Assembly: GCA_003516285.1 (NCBI GenBank)
Contig: DPCK01000076.1
Location: forward strand, 11,673 to 28,150
Length of the DNA: 16,478 bases
From: Lutibacter sp.
Lineage (GTDB): Bacteria > Bacteroidota > Bacteroidia > Flavobacteriales > Flavobacteriaceae
Reading direction: 5' to 3'
This document shows, piece by piece, positions 7,885 to 15,431 of the stretch (its first letter is position 1; each line of letters begins with the position of its first letter). The translations under genes were made by a program, and so were the position numbers. Under the pieces are notes generated by a model. The model made no database searches. It was not told the origin of the DNA and saw nothing but the letters and a program-made list of their open reading frames with translations.

Positions 7885-8208
7885 CTATAAATACTTCAAA
7901 AAAGCAAGGGTTTTTCTTGATTCTAAATAATTTAAATCCTGCTCATTTTTATAGGCTTCTTTTTCAAAACTGATGTTTTTATAGGCGAATTCGTGGTTTT
8001 TATACTGATAAATCCTAATGCAGTATTCTATAAAATACCAGACAAAAAAGAAAATCCAAAGCAATTCAATTTGCTGTTTTAAATGAATTTTTTCGTGGTT
8101 TAAAAACAGGGCATCGTTGATGCTTTTCTTATTTCTTAAGAAGATAAAAGGGAAAACCGTTAATCCGGAATAGTTCTTCGGAATGATGTATTTAAAAATG
8201 ACAATCAT
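7885..8208 (-). CDS. Small membrane protein with HExxH motif, putative minimal metalloprotease
   Basis: From the first ATG (8208) the protein is 107 residues; an upstream in-frame TTG at 8226 would add six. It has a hydrophobic N-terminus (MIVIFKYIIP), then LNHEKIHLKQQIELL with the zinc-binding pattern HExxH (His38, Glu39, His42). This leads into a transmembrane-like segment (LWIFFFVWYFIEYCIRI), and then FEKEAYKNE, where Glu84 sits just before Ala-Tyr, like the third zinc ligand in the EAD motif of M48-type peptidases. A metalloprotease-like zinc site is therefore plausible, but the protein is much smaller than known M48 or M56 enzymes. I recall similar short proteins as conserved hypotheticals in flavobacteria. 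Activity is inference. It lies between the icmF and tricorn-like protease genes on the same strand with gaps of about 150-180 bp, so it is probably its own unit. The flank towards icmF (7733-7884) is AT-rich, with a weak hairpin and T-runs on the minus strand but no gene. Confidence 0.7.
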   Translation of the reverse strand: MIVIFKYIIPKNYSGLTVFPFIFLRNKKSINDALFLNHEKIHLKQQIELLWIFFFVWYFIEYCIRIYQYKNHEFAYKNISFEKEAYKNEQDLNYLESRKTLAFLKYL

Positions 8209-8303
8209 ATTAAAAATCAGGTTCAAAAATTAAACCAAATTACTTAAGATTTATAGGATATGATGAAAATTAAAATAGCTCGAATGCTTTTAAGTCATCT
8301 ATG

Positions 8304-8348
8304 AAAAATGGCATGTTAAATAAACTTGAGCTTATTTAACATACCATT
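8304..8348 (-). terminator. Hairpin terminator of the tricorn-like protease gene
   Basis: Two 17-base arms (8307-8323 and 8332-8348, AATGGCATGTTAAATAA against TTATTTAACATACCATT) enclose an 8-base loop. The single imperfect position, C8312 opposite A8343, becomes a G-U pair in the minus-strand transcript but a C-A mismatch on the plus strand, so the structure favours minus-strand RNA. In that direction the stem is followed by a run of T (complement of the A-run at 8304-8308). It lies about 40 bp past the stop codon of the protease gene, as expected for an intrinsic terminator. Confidence 0.85.
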
Positions 8349-8388
8349 CTGTTTAAATTATAATCTTAAAATATTCTAAATCAATTAT

Positions 8389-11300
8389 TTAATTTTTTGT
8401 TTTAATAGGATAAGGCGGCGTTTCTATCTTTTTAGGAGGATTGGCCTTCAACTGTTCTAAAACAACTTCGATGGCTTTTTCCAATTGCGGATCTTTTCCT
8501 TGAATAACTTCCGCAGGCCATTGTTCAACCTCAATATCTGGCGCTACACCTTCATTTTCTATACCAAATCCTTTTTCATCATAGAAAGCCAAATTTGGTG
8601 AGGTAACGATTCCGCCGTCAATAAACTCCGGATATCCTAAAATACCTACCAAACCTCCCCAGGTAGTTTTTCCGATAATGGTGCCCAAATCATTTTTTCT
8701 GAACAAATAAGGGAAGTAATCGCCTCCGGAACCGGCAGTTTCATCGATAAGCAAAACTTTTGGACCTTGTATGGAAGCGTTTGGCGCTTTCTGGTCTTTT
8801 CCATAACGATAACTCCAGTACGATTGCAGCGGACGTTTTAAAATATCGATATAATAATCGGCCAACTGGCCACCGCCATTAAAGCGTTCGTCAATAATTA
8901 TTGCGGGTTTATTTGCCTGCGGAAAGAAATAGCGCTTAAAGTATTCATGACCCTGAGTGGTTGTATTTGGCACATAAACATAAGCGACTTGTCCATTGGT
9001 AGCTTCATTCACTTTTTTGATATTGCTTTCAACCCAATCCCTGTTGCGCAGGGACATTTCCGAAGCTATTGGCGTAACCGTAATTTTCCTTGAATTAGCC
9101 ATATTAGGATTTGAAGAAACCGTTAGCACGGTTAACTTATCAGCTGTATTTTCAAAAAAGCTAAAGAAATTATCATTTGCCGTAACAGATTTACCATTAA
9201 CTTCCAAAATGTAATCACCCACTTTAACATCTACCCCAGGTTCAGTAAGCGGCGATCGCAAATCTGGAGTCCAGTTCAGTCCGCCATAGATTTTTTTGAT
9301 GCGATAGCGATTATTCATGACTTCATAATCTGCGCCTAAAAGTCCGCCAACAATATTTTTGGCTTTTTTCATGCTGTCGCCCGTACTGGAAAAACGGTGA
9401 TGGCCTACAGACAATTCACTAAACATCCACTCCATAACCCGATAAAGATCACCTTTGCTAGATAAGTGAGGGAGAAAAGTTGCATATTTCTTTTTCATGG
9501 CGTTCCAATCTGCACCGTGCATGCCAGGATCATAGAAATAATCTCGGTTAACACGCCAAGCTTCATCAAAAATATTGGACCATTCTGCAAGAGGCTCAAT
9601 TTTTACTTGTACGGCACCGGTATTCACAATTGCATCATCTTCCGGTTTTTTTCCGGTATCGGCAATTCCCCATTTATCTTTGATTTGGTAAAGCGTTTTG
9701 GTTCCTTTAGCAGCGATTATATAATCATCTGCGGGCATAATGGCCTCACCTTTTCTTTTTTTGAGGTCGTATTGATGAAGCATTGTTTTATCATCTTTTG
9801 CAGCTTGCTCCAAATAATAAAATTCTCCTTCTTTCGGTACTTGCAGATTTCTGTAATTACCTGACGGAATTGGAATTGAAACAATTCTGTTTGTGATACC
9901 TTCCCAATCAATGCTTAGCGGAGGAATATTTGTATCTTCCTTTTTTTCATCCTTTTTATCTGTTTTTTTATCTTCTTCTTTGCTTTTTTCAACAGTTTCC
10001 TCCACATCATTTTCCTTGGCAAAAGGCGATACCGTATTTTTTTGAAGTGTAATTAAATAAATGGAATTGCTTGCTGCCATATCCTGATTGGATAAATCAA
10101 ACCAGTTAACTACGGGTCCGGCATCAGTTGAAGCAAACAAATATAAATACTTGCCACTTGGGTCAAAAACAGGATTGCTAACGTTTGTCAAACCATCTGA
10201 AACCGGATATGATTTATTTTCGGCTATCGAATATAAGTAAGCTTGTTCAAAATTGGTTTCTGTGATGATAGTGTAGGCAATCCAGTCAGAATCTGCAGAC
10301 CAACTACCAAAAAGTTCACGGAATGCACCTGGCAGATAAACAGCATCGGTAGCAATCTTTGTAGATTTTCCACTGGCAATATCAACCAAATAAAAATTTC
10401 GGCCATTGTCTACAAAACATATTTTTTTGTTGTTTGGAGACCAATGAATGTTCGCATAAAATCCGGTGCTGTTCAAAGCTATTATTTTCGAAGTGCTTTC
10501 TCCGCTAGCGTTTTTTATATGCAGCGCATATTCTCCATTTTCATCAGAAAAATAGGCGATTTGTTTGCCGTCTGGTGACCATGAAGGATATTTCTCGTGT
10601 GTTCCGGTTGTATTCGTCAAGTTTAACGGGTCTCCTTTTTTAGCAGGAATCGTGATGATTTCTCCTCTAAAATCGACCACCATGCGAGCGCCGGAAGGAG
10701 AAATGTTTGCACTGCGGATATAATTATTTCCGGTTACAAATCTGGATCTGTGTTCCAATAAATCGGTGGCGATGCCAACTTTGATTCTTGAGGTATTTCC
10801 ACTGGCAACATTAAAAAGATGCAGGTATCCAGCCTGTTCAAAAATAATTTCACCATCGGAAGCCGAAATTTTTATAATCGGAAAATCTTTAAAATCGGTT
10901 AGTTGATTGACTTCTTTTTTGTCCTGCGTATAACTAAAAAGGTTAAATTCTCCATTTCTGTCGCTTATGAAATAGACAGTTTTGCCAATCCAAACCGGTT
11001 GGGTATCGTTGCTGCCGCCCTTTGCTTTTGGGATTTCGGCCACGGCATGATTGCTGTTCTCGTAAATCCAAATCCTGCTCATTGTGCCTCCGCGATAATG
11101 CTTCCATTGTTTAAATCTGTCCGCTATTGGCGTGTATGCGATTTGATTGCCGTCCGGACTGTAAGAAGCCCAAAAAGCATTGGGAATGTCCAGCGTTGTT
11201 ACTTTTCCGCTGGCAATTTCAATAGTAAATAGTTGCGCATATCTGTTGGTAAAGGTATTTCGTTGAGAATTAAACAAAACTTGCTGGCCATTTGGCGTAA

Positions 11301-11658
11301 ATCCCCTAACCAAGTCATTATAAGGATGCCAGGTTAGCCGCTTAGGAACACCACCCGAAACAGGCACAATATACACATCTGTATTGCCGTCGTATTGCGC
11401 ATTGAAAGCAATCATACTACCGTCTGGGGAAAAAACAGGATTCGATTCCACGCCATCATCCACCGTAAGTCGTCTTGGATTGGAACCATCTTTATTGGCA
11501 ATCCAAAGGTCTTCGGCATAAATGAAGGCGATATTGGTTTTACTGATGGCCGGCTCGGAAAGCAAGCGGGTGTCTTTTGTGTCTATGGCCAACATTGGGC
11601 TATAAATCAACATAAATAAGAAGGATAGGCTAAAGAGCTTTAGGAAAGAGATTTTCAT
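8389..11658 (-). CDS. Secreted tricorn-like protease with beta-propeller, PDZ and S41 domains
   Basis: This 1089-residue protein matches the length and order of the tricorn family, large peptidases that cut peptides further. A signal peptide (MKISFLKLFSLSFLFMLIYS, probable cleavage after PMLA) sends it to the periplasm. The N-terminal half has beta-propeller units of the PD40 type, such as PVFSPDGSMIAF (75-86), ASYSPDGNQIAY (164-175) and PSWSPDGKQIAY (358-369). A Lys/Glu-rich, low-complexity linker lies at about 548-576. The C-terminal half has a helical cap (EAWRVNRDYFYDPGMHGADW), a PDZ domain near 805-865 (VKVGDYILEVNGKSV) and the S41 core. The catalytic residues seem intact: His753 in ELSVGHH, Ser977 in ETAGSGGD and Glu1034 in IENEGVAPD. 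Archaeal tricorn has no signal peptide, so this is a periplasmic version. It has its own -7 promoter element and terminator, so it is a single-gene unit divergent from hutU. Confidence 0.94.
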   Translation of the reverse strand: MKISFLKLFSLSFLFMLIYSPMLAIDTKDTRLLSEPAISKTNIAFIYAEDLWIANKDGSNPRRLTVDDGVESNPVFSPDGSMIAFNAQYDGNTDVYIVPVSGGVPKRLTWHPYNDLVRGFTPNGQQVLFNSQRNTFTNRYAQLFTIEIASGKVTTLDIPNAFWASYSPDGNQIAYTPIADRFKQWKHYRGGTMSRIWIYENSNHAVAEIPKAKGGSNDTQPVWIGKTVYFISDRNGEFNLFSYTQDKKEVNQLTDFKDFPIIKISASDGEIIFEQAGYLHLFNVASGNTSRIKVGIATDLLEHRSRFVTGNNYIRSANISPSGARMVVDFRGEIITIPAKKGDPLNLTNTTGTHEKYPSWSPDGKQIAYFSDENGEYALHIKNASGESTSKIIALNSTGFYANIHWSPNNKKICFVDNGRNFYLVDIASGKSTKIATDAVYLPGAFRELFGSWSADSDWIAYTIITETNFEQAYLYSIAENKSYPVSDGLTNVSNPVFDPSGKYLYLFASTDAGPVVNWFDLSNQDMAASNSIYLITLQKNTVSPFAKENDVEETVEKSKEEDKKTDKKDEKKEDTNIPPLSIDWEGITNRIVSIPIPSGNYRNLQVPKEGEFYYLEQAAKDDKTMLHQYDLKKRKGEAIMPADDYIIAAKGTKTLYQIKDKWGIADTGKKPEDDAIVNTGAVQVKIEPLAEWSNIFDEAWRVNRDYFYDPGMHGADWNAMKKKYATFLPHLSSKGDLYRVMEWMFSELSVGHHRFSSTGDSMKKAKNIVGGLLGADYEVMNNRYRIKKIYGGLNWTPDLRSPLTEPGVDVKVGDYILEVNGKSVTANDNFFSFFENTADKLTVLTVSSNPNMANSRKITVTPIASEMSLRNRDWVESNIKKVNEATNGQVAYVYVPNTTTQGHEYFKRYFFPQANKPAIIIDERFNGGGQLADYYIDILKRPLQSYWSYRYGKDQKAPNASIQGPKVLLIDETAGSGGDYFPYLFRKNDLGTIIGKTTWGGLVGILGYPEFIDGGIVTSPNLAFYDEKGFGIENEGVAPDIEVEQWPAEVIQGKDPQLEKAIEVVLEQLKANPPKKIETPPYPIKTKN

Positions 11659-11692
11659 ATGATAATATTATTATTTTTGATGAAGTACTAAA

Positions 11693-11700
11693 CAAATATA
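11693..11700 (-). promoter_or_regulatory. -7 promoter element for the tricorn-like protease gene
   Basis: On the minus strand these bases read TATATTTG, an exact match to the Bacteroidota -7 consensus TAnnTTTG. The element is about 35 bp upstream of the protease ATG, which leaves a short leader of roughly 28 bases. I see no clear TTTG -33 box at the normal distance, so this is a half-supported promoter call. Confidence 0.55.
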
Positions 11701-11767
11701 AAGAATTTAATTTCACGAGATTTGAATTTCGGGAAAAAATCGCTGATGCAATTCTCTTAAATAATTG

Positions 11768-11775
11768 TAAATTTG
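11768..11775 (+). promoter_or_regulatory. -7 promoter element for hutU
   Basis: The bases TAAATTTG match the Bacteroidota -7 consensus TAnnTTTG exactly and lie 21 bp before the hutU ATG, giving a predicted leader of about 15 bases. A TTTG occurs at 11721-11724 but is too far upstream to be the usual -33 box. The divergent protease promoter lies about 70 bp away, so the short region between could hold a shared operator; I found no clear dyad there. Confidence 0.55.
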
Positions 11776-11796
11776 TAACAGTTAAATAGCCTTAAA

Positions 11797-13797
11797 ATGA
11801 CATTTCAAGACCAGATAAAACAAGGAATTCCTTCCGAATTGCCTTCAAAAAAAACCTACGAAAAAGCAATAAATCACGCGCCAAAACGCATAGATATTTT
11901 GTCGAATGAAGAAAAAGAACTCGCAATCAGAAATGCATTGCGGTATTTTGACAAAAAACACCATCCTGTTTTAGCAAAGGAATTTGCTGAGGAATTAAAA
12001 GAATACGGGCGGATTTATATGTATCGTTTTCGACCTGATTATCAGTTTTATGCACGGCCAATAAATGAATATCCGGGAATCTCTGTTCAGGCAAAAGCCA
12101 TTATGCATATGATTCAGAATAATTTGGATGAAGCCGTGGCGCAACATCCCCACGAATTGATAACCTACGGAGGCAATGGAGCAGTTTTTCAGAATTGGGC
12201 GCAATACTTATTGACGATGAAATACTTGTCGGAAATGAATAATGAACAAACGTTGATTATGTATTCCGGCCATCCGATGGGTTTGTTTCCTTCCAATACC
12301 AATGCGCCAAGAGTGGTGGTGACCAACGGAATGATGATTCCCAATTACAGCAAACAAAACGACTGGGAAAAATACAACGCTTTGGGCGTAACGCAATACG
12401 GACAAATGACCGCCGGCAGTTATATGTATATAGGCCCGCAAGGAATTGTGCACGGCACCACAATTACCGTGTTAAATGCAGGACGAAAAATTGCTAAAAA
12501 TGGGGAATCTTTAGCGGGAAAATTATTTCTGACTTCCGGTTTGGGAGGAATGAGCGGCGCACAGCCAAAAGCTGGAAATATTGCCGGCTGTATTACGGTT
12601 TGTGCCGAAGTGAATCCGAAAATTACGGAAATCCGCTTGTCGCAAGGTTGGATAGATGAAAAAATTACCGATTTAAATGAATTGGCGGCAAGGGTAAAAA
12701 TCGCCAAAGAAAACAAGGAAGTGGTTTCTATTGCTTTTTTAGGAAATATTGTGGAGGTTTGGGAAAAATTTGCAGAAGAAAATGTGTACGTAGATTTAGG
12801 TTCAGATCAAACTTCGCTGCACAATCCTTGGGCCGGCGGTTATTATCCGGCAGGAATTTCATTTGAGGAATCCAATATTATGATGGTGGAAAATCCAACA
12901 TTGTTTAAAGAAAAAGTTCAGGAAAGTTTAAGAAGGCAAGTGGCAGCAATCAACAAACATACTGCAAAGGGAACTTATTTTTTCGATTATGGAAATGCGT
13001 TTTTACTGGAAGCAAGCAGGGCAGGAGCCGATGTGATGGCCAAAAACGGCATCGATTTTAAATATCCTTCCTATGTGCAGGATATTATGGGGCCGATGTG
13101 TTTTGATTATGGTTTCGGACCTTTTCGTTGGGTGTGCACAAGCGCAAATCCGGCCGATTTGGAAAAAACGGATGCTATTGCCTGTGAAGTTCTGGAAGCA
13201 ATCAGAAAAAATTCACCAAAAGAAATTCAGCAGCAAATGACCGATAATATTCAGTGGATAAAAGGCGCTCAGGAAAATAAATTGGTGGTTGGTTCTCAGG
13301 CAAGAATTTTATACGCCGATGCGGAAGGACGCATGAAAATTGCTGAAGCCTTTAACAATGCCATAAAAAACGGAGAAATTTCGCAACCTGTTGTTTTGGG
13401 ACGTGACCATCACGATGTTTCCGGAACAGATTCGCCTTACCGGGAAACTTCAAATATTTACGACGGCTCCAAATTTACGGCTGATATGGCCATTCAAAAT
13501 GTAATTGGAGACAGTTTTCGCGGAGCAACTTGGGTGTCAATTCATAATGGCGGCGGAGTAGGCTGGGGAGAGGTTATCAATGGTGGATTTGGTATGGTTC
13601 TTGATGGTAGTTTAGAGGCCGAAAAGCGACTGAAAAGTATGCTTTTTTGGGACGTAAATAATGGTATTGCACGCAGAAATTGGGCGAGAAATGAAGGCGC
13701 TGTATTTGCCATAAAAAGAGCGATGGAAGTGGAGCCAAATTTAAAAGTGACATTGCCTAATTTAGTTGATGACGCAATCTTGAAAGATTTATTTTAA
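11797..13797 (+). CDS. hutU: Urocanate hydratase (urocanase), long form
   Basis: Urocanase carries out the second step of histidine breakdown, adding water to urocanate to give imidazolonepropionate, with a tightly bound NAD+ as electrophile. Family segments are clear throughout: YSGHPMGLFPS (156-166), GQMTAGSYMYIGPQG (202-216), SGLGGMSGAQPKA (247-259), GSDQTSLHNPW (335-345), GFGPFRWVCTS (439-449), GRDHHDVSGTDSPYRET (535-551) and SIHNGGGVGWGE (581-592). At 666 residues it is about 100 longer than the Pseudomonas and Bacillus enzymes and belongs to the longer type. The active-site region reads GPMCFDYGFGPFRW with Cys435, and the spacing from Cys to GPFRW is longer than in the short form as I recall it. 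The enzyme is cytoplasmic. No hutH, hutI or hutG gene is in the window, so the pathway is not clustered here. A DUF4136 lipoprotein gene follows after only 19 bp and is probably co-transcribed. Confidence 0.97.
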   Translation: MTFQDQIKQGIPSELPSKKTYEKAINHAPKRIDILSNEEKELAIRNALRYFDKKHHPVLAKEFAEELKEYGRIYMYRFRPDYQFYARPINEYPGISVQAKAIMHMIQNNLDEAVAQHPHELITYGGNGAVFQNWAQYLLTMKYLSEMNNEQTLIMYSGHPMGLFPSNTNAPRVVVTNGMMIPNYSKQNDWEKYNALGVTQYGQMTAGSYMYIGPQGIVHGTTITVLNAGRKIAKNGESLAGKLFLTSGLGGMSGAQPKAGNIAGCITVCAEVNPKITEIRLSQGWIDEKITDLNELAARVKIAKENKEVVSIAFLGNIVEVWEKFAEENVYVDLGSDQTSLHNPWAGGYYPAGISFEESNIMMVENPTLFKEKVQESLRRQVAAINKHTAKGTYFFDYGNAFLLEASRAGADVMAKNGIDFKYPSYVQDIMGPMCFDYGFGPFRWVCTSANPADLEKTDAIACEVLEAIRKNSPKEIQQQMTDNIQWIKGAQENKLVVGSQARILYADAEGRMKIAEAFNNAIKNGEISQPVVLGRDHHDVSGTDSPYRETSNIYDGSKFTADMAIQNVIGDSFRGATWVSIHNGGGVGWGEVINGGFGMVLDGSLEAEKRLKSMLFWDVNNGIARRNWARNEGAVFAIKRAMEVEPNLKVTLPNLVDDAILKDLF

Positions 13798-13816
13798 TAA
13801 TTAAAATTGTATACAA

Positions 13817-14347
13817 ATGAAAGCCTTAAAATTACTTCCGCTAGCTTTAATTTTTTTAGTAACTTCTTGCAGTTCCATCAGAGTTACAACCGATTATGAT
13901 ACTTCAGCCGATTTTTCTAAGTATAAAACATTCGCTTTTTACAAAAAAGGGATTGACAAAGCTGAAATTTCCGATTTGGACAAACGAAGAATTCTAAAGG
14001 CCATTGAAAGTGAAATGCTGGCAAAAGGGTTTACAAAATCGGATGAGCCAGATTTGCTGGTTAATATTTTTGCAAAATCCACACAGAAGGTTGATGTATA
14101 CAACAACAACTTTTATTACGGCTGGCATCCTTGGTATTACGGTCCAAATTTTGGAACACAGGTTTCCAAATACACCGAAGGTACTTTGTTTATCGATTTA
14201 ATTGATGCGAACAAAAAAGAATTGGCGTGGCAAGGCATTGGAAGCGGGGCTTTGTCTGCCACCGGAAATGTTGCTCAAAAGGAAGAAAAAATCAAAGAAT
14301 TTGTTGCTGAAATTATGGCACAATATCCTCCGGGAAAAGAAAAATAA
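13817..14347 (+). CDS. DUF4136 domain lipoprotein
   Basis: The protein has 176 residues. The leader MKALKLLPLALIFLVTSC ends in a lipobox with the lipidated Cys at residue 18, followed by SSIRVTTDYDTSADFSKYKTF. This opening (a V-x-x-D-YD start, then FSKYKTFAF) is characteristic of DUF4136, a family of envelope lipoproteins of unknown role in Bacteroidota and Proteobacteria. The middle has the usual LLAKGFTKSDEPDLLVN-like segment (here MLAKGFTKSDEPDLLVN) and an aromatic loop (NNNFYYGWHPWYYGPNFG). The later strand GTLFIDLIDANKKELAWQG and the final helix (KEEKIKEFVAEIMAQYPPG) complete the domain. It lies 19 bp after hutU and is followed by a strong terminator, so it probably shares the hutU transcript. 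A link to histidine use is not supported beyond that position. Confidence 0.9.
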   Translation: MKALKLLPLALIFLVTSCSSIRVTTDYDTSADFSKYKTFAFYKKGIDKAEISDLDKRRILKAIESEMLAKGFTKSDEPDLLVNIFAKSTQKVDVYNNNFYYGWHPWYYGPNFGTQVSKYTEGTLFIDLIDANKKELAWQGIGSGALSATGNVAQKEEKIKEFVAEIMAQYPPGKEK

Positions 14348-14380
14348 TAGAATTCTTCAATAGAATTAACCTACAAATTT

Positions 14381-14412
14381 AAAAACGTTCTGAAATTTCA
14401 GAACGTTTTTTT
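14381..14412. terminator. Bidirectional palindromic terminator
   Basis: The 30-base perfect palindrome at 14381-14410 has arms AAAAACGTTCTGAAA and TTTCAGAACGTTTTT, followed by two more T on the plus strand. The flanking A-run on the left gives a T-run on the minus strand. It sits between the DUF4136 gene (+) and the convergent unrecognised gene (-), 33 bp and 4 bp from their stop codons, so it can end both transcripts. Confidence 0.92.
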
Positions 14413-14416
14413 ATGA

Positions 14417-14995
14417 TCAGTTTTGGCGCATCGTGTCGGTTGCGTTCTCAATTAATTGTTTTAAAATGGCATTCACATTGCTTTTTTCGCCAAAATCTTC
14501 CAATGTTTTTTCAAATTGTTTTAATTTAAAATTGGATTGCTCATTTAAGTTTTGCATCATTAAAATTTGTCTCCAAACAGTAAAAAGTGATGCAATTAAC
14601 TGATTGTTTTTTTCATAATTTTTATCCAGCTGATGCATAATACTTTTGGAATAACAACCAAACGCCAACGGCATCAAATTCAATCTTTCAAGCATTTGTT
14701 GCAATCCGTTTTTTAATTGCGGAAAAGTGCTGAAAGCCGCAATCCTATAATTAGTAGCTTCATTTATTTCTTTAGATGAAATTAAAAAAAATGAATGTGT
14801 AATTAAATTGGTGTAATCCAAATCCGACTCATAATAAATTTCTATGCCGAGATTCGTATTCAGGATGAGGACTTTTTCGTTGATGGTACGTTCCAAAAAA
14901 TCTGACAATTCAGCAACATCTTTGCTTGAAATAAGCAATGATAATTTGTGCTTTTTGCTTGATATAAAAACAGATTTCAACAATGTGACCAACAA
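14417..14995 (-). CDS. Unrecognised protein, uncertain non-ATG start
   Basis: I do not recognise this 192-residue protein. The frame has no ATG before residue 100 or so, and an in-frame stop lies upstream at 15005-15007. The start must therefore be one of several TTG codons (14995, 14992, 14983 or 14980), or the N-terminus is damaged. The protein looks soluble, with no signal peptide or membrane segment. The first half mixes strands and helices (KLSLLISSKDVAELSDFLER, then EKVLILNTNLGIEIYYESD). The second half is helical, including GLQQMLERLNLMP and a C-terminal stretch rich in Asn, Lys, Gln and Leu. Codon use matches its neighbours, so transfer is not indicated. An exact TAnnTTTG element about 65 bp upstream supports real transcription, and the palindromic terminator follows 4 bp after the stop. 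The gene is likely real, but the start and function are open. Confidence 0.6.
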   Translation of the reverse strand: MLVTLLKSVFISSKKHKLSLLISSKDVAELSDFLERTINEKVLILNTNLGIEIYYESDLDYTNLITHSFFLISSKEINEATNYRIAAFSTFPQLKNGLQQMLERLNLMPLAFGCYSKSIMHQLDKNYEKNNQLIASLFTVWRQILMMQNLNEQSNFKLKQFEKTLEDFGEKSNVNAILKQLIENATDTMRQN

Positions 14996-15060
14996 TTTAA
15001 ATGGTTATGAATTAATGATTTTGAAGCAATTTTAACCAATCTTCAATAAATTCAATCAAA

Positions 15061-15068
15061 CAAATCTA
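15061..15068 (-). promoter_or_regulatory. -7 promoter element for the unrecognised minus-strand gene
   Basis: On the minus strand these bases read TAGATTTG, an exact match to the TAnnTTTG consensus. The predicted leader to the TTG start is about 60 bases. No convincing -33 TTTG is seen. The surrounding gap (14996-15234) is AT-rich with no other gene. Confidence 0.45.
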
Positions 15069-15218
15069 AATAAAATCATTTAATAACATAAATCGATTGT
15101 TTCTATTTTAAACTAGAAAATACGATTAAAAGAAGTTTGGACTAATAATTGCCTCTACAATTTTAAATGTAATTCATTTTGGATTCCTTTGAAAAAAGAA
15201 TGATAAGAATTAATTGAT

Positions 15219-15226
15219 TATTTTTG
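15219..15226 (+). promoter_or_regulatory. -7 promoter element for the DUF5522 gene
   Basis: TATTTTTG matches the TAnnTTTG consensus and lies only 8 bp before the ATG at 15235, so the transcript would be nearly leaderless if that ATG is used. A TTTG at 15188-15191 is slightly too far upstream for a standard -33 box. It may instead be a chance match in AT-rich DNA. Confidence 0.35.
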
Positions 15227-15234
15227 CTGAATCT

Positions 15235-15399
15235 ATGTTTGAAAAACCATTTCCTTCTGAAGAAGACTATTATATCAATGAAGAAGGCTACCGTGTGTTT
15301 ACGGAAAAATATCATTTGAAAAGAGGGTATTGCTGTAAAAACGGTTGCAAACATTGTCCGTTTGGATATGACAAGAAAACAGACAGCATTAAGCGTTAA
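15235..15399 (+). CDS. Small Cys-rich DUF5522 protein
   Basis: The ATG at 15235 gives 54 residues; a TTG at 15214 would add seven and is less likely. The protein has EEDYYINEEGYRVFTEKYHL followed by KRGYCCKNGCKHCPFGY. The pattern of a Tyr/Phe-rich front and a C-terminal RGYCCxxGCxHCPF motif is the DUF5522 signature. Four Cys (33, 34, 38, 41) and His40 are clustered, so a bound metal ion such as zinc or iron is plausible, but this is inference. There is no signal peptide, so it is likely cytoplasmic. The DUF4197 lipoprotein gene starts 32 bp downstream on the same strand and is probably in the same transcript. Confidence 0.85.
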   Translation: MFEKPFPSEEDYYINEEGYRVFTEKYHLKRGYCCKNGCKHCPFGYDKKTDSIKR

Positions 15400-15431
15400 A
15401 ATTCAGTATTAACAAAATAAAAAACAAAAAG

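Noticed and set aside
9466..9864. Plus-strand open frame of 132 codons opposite the tricorn-like protease gene
   Set aside because: It is antisense to an intact, motif-rich protease and shows no recognisable domain, so it is a shadow frame.
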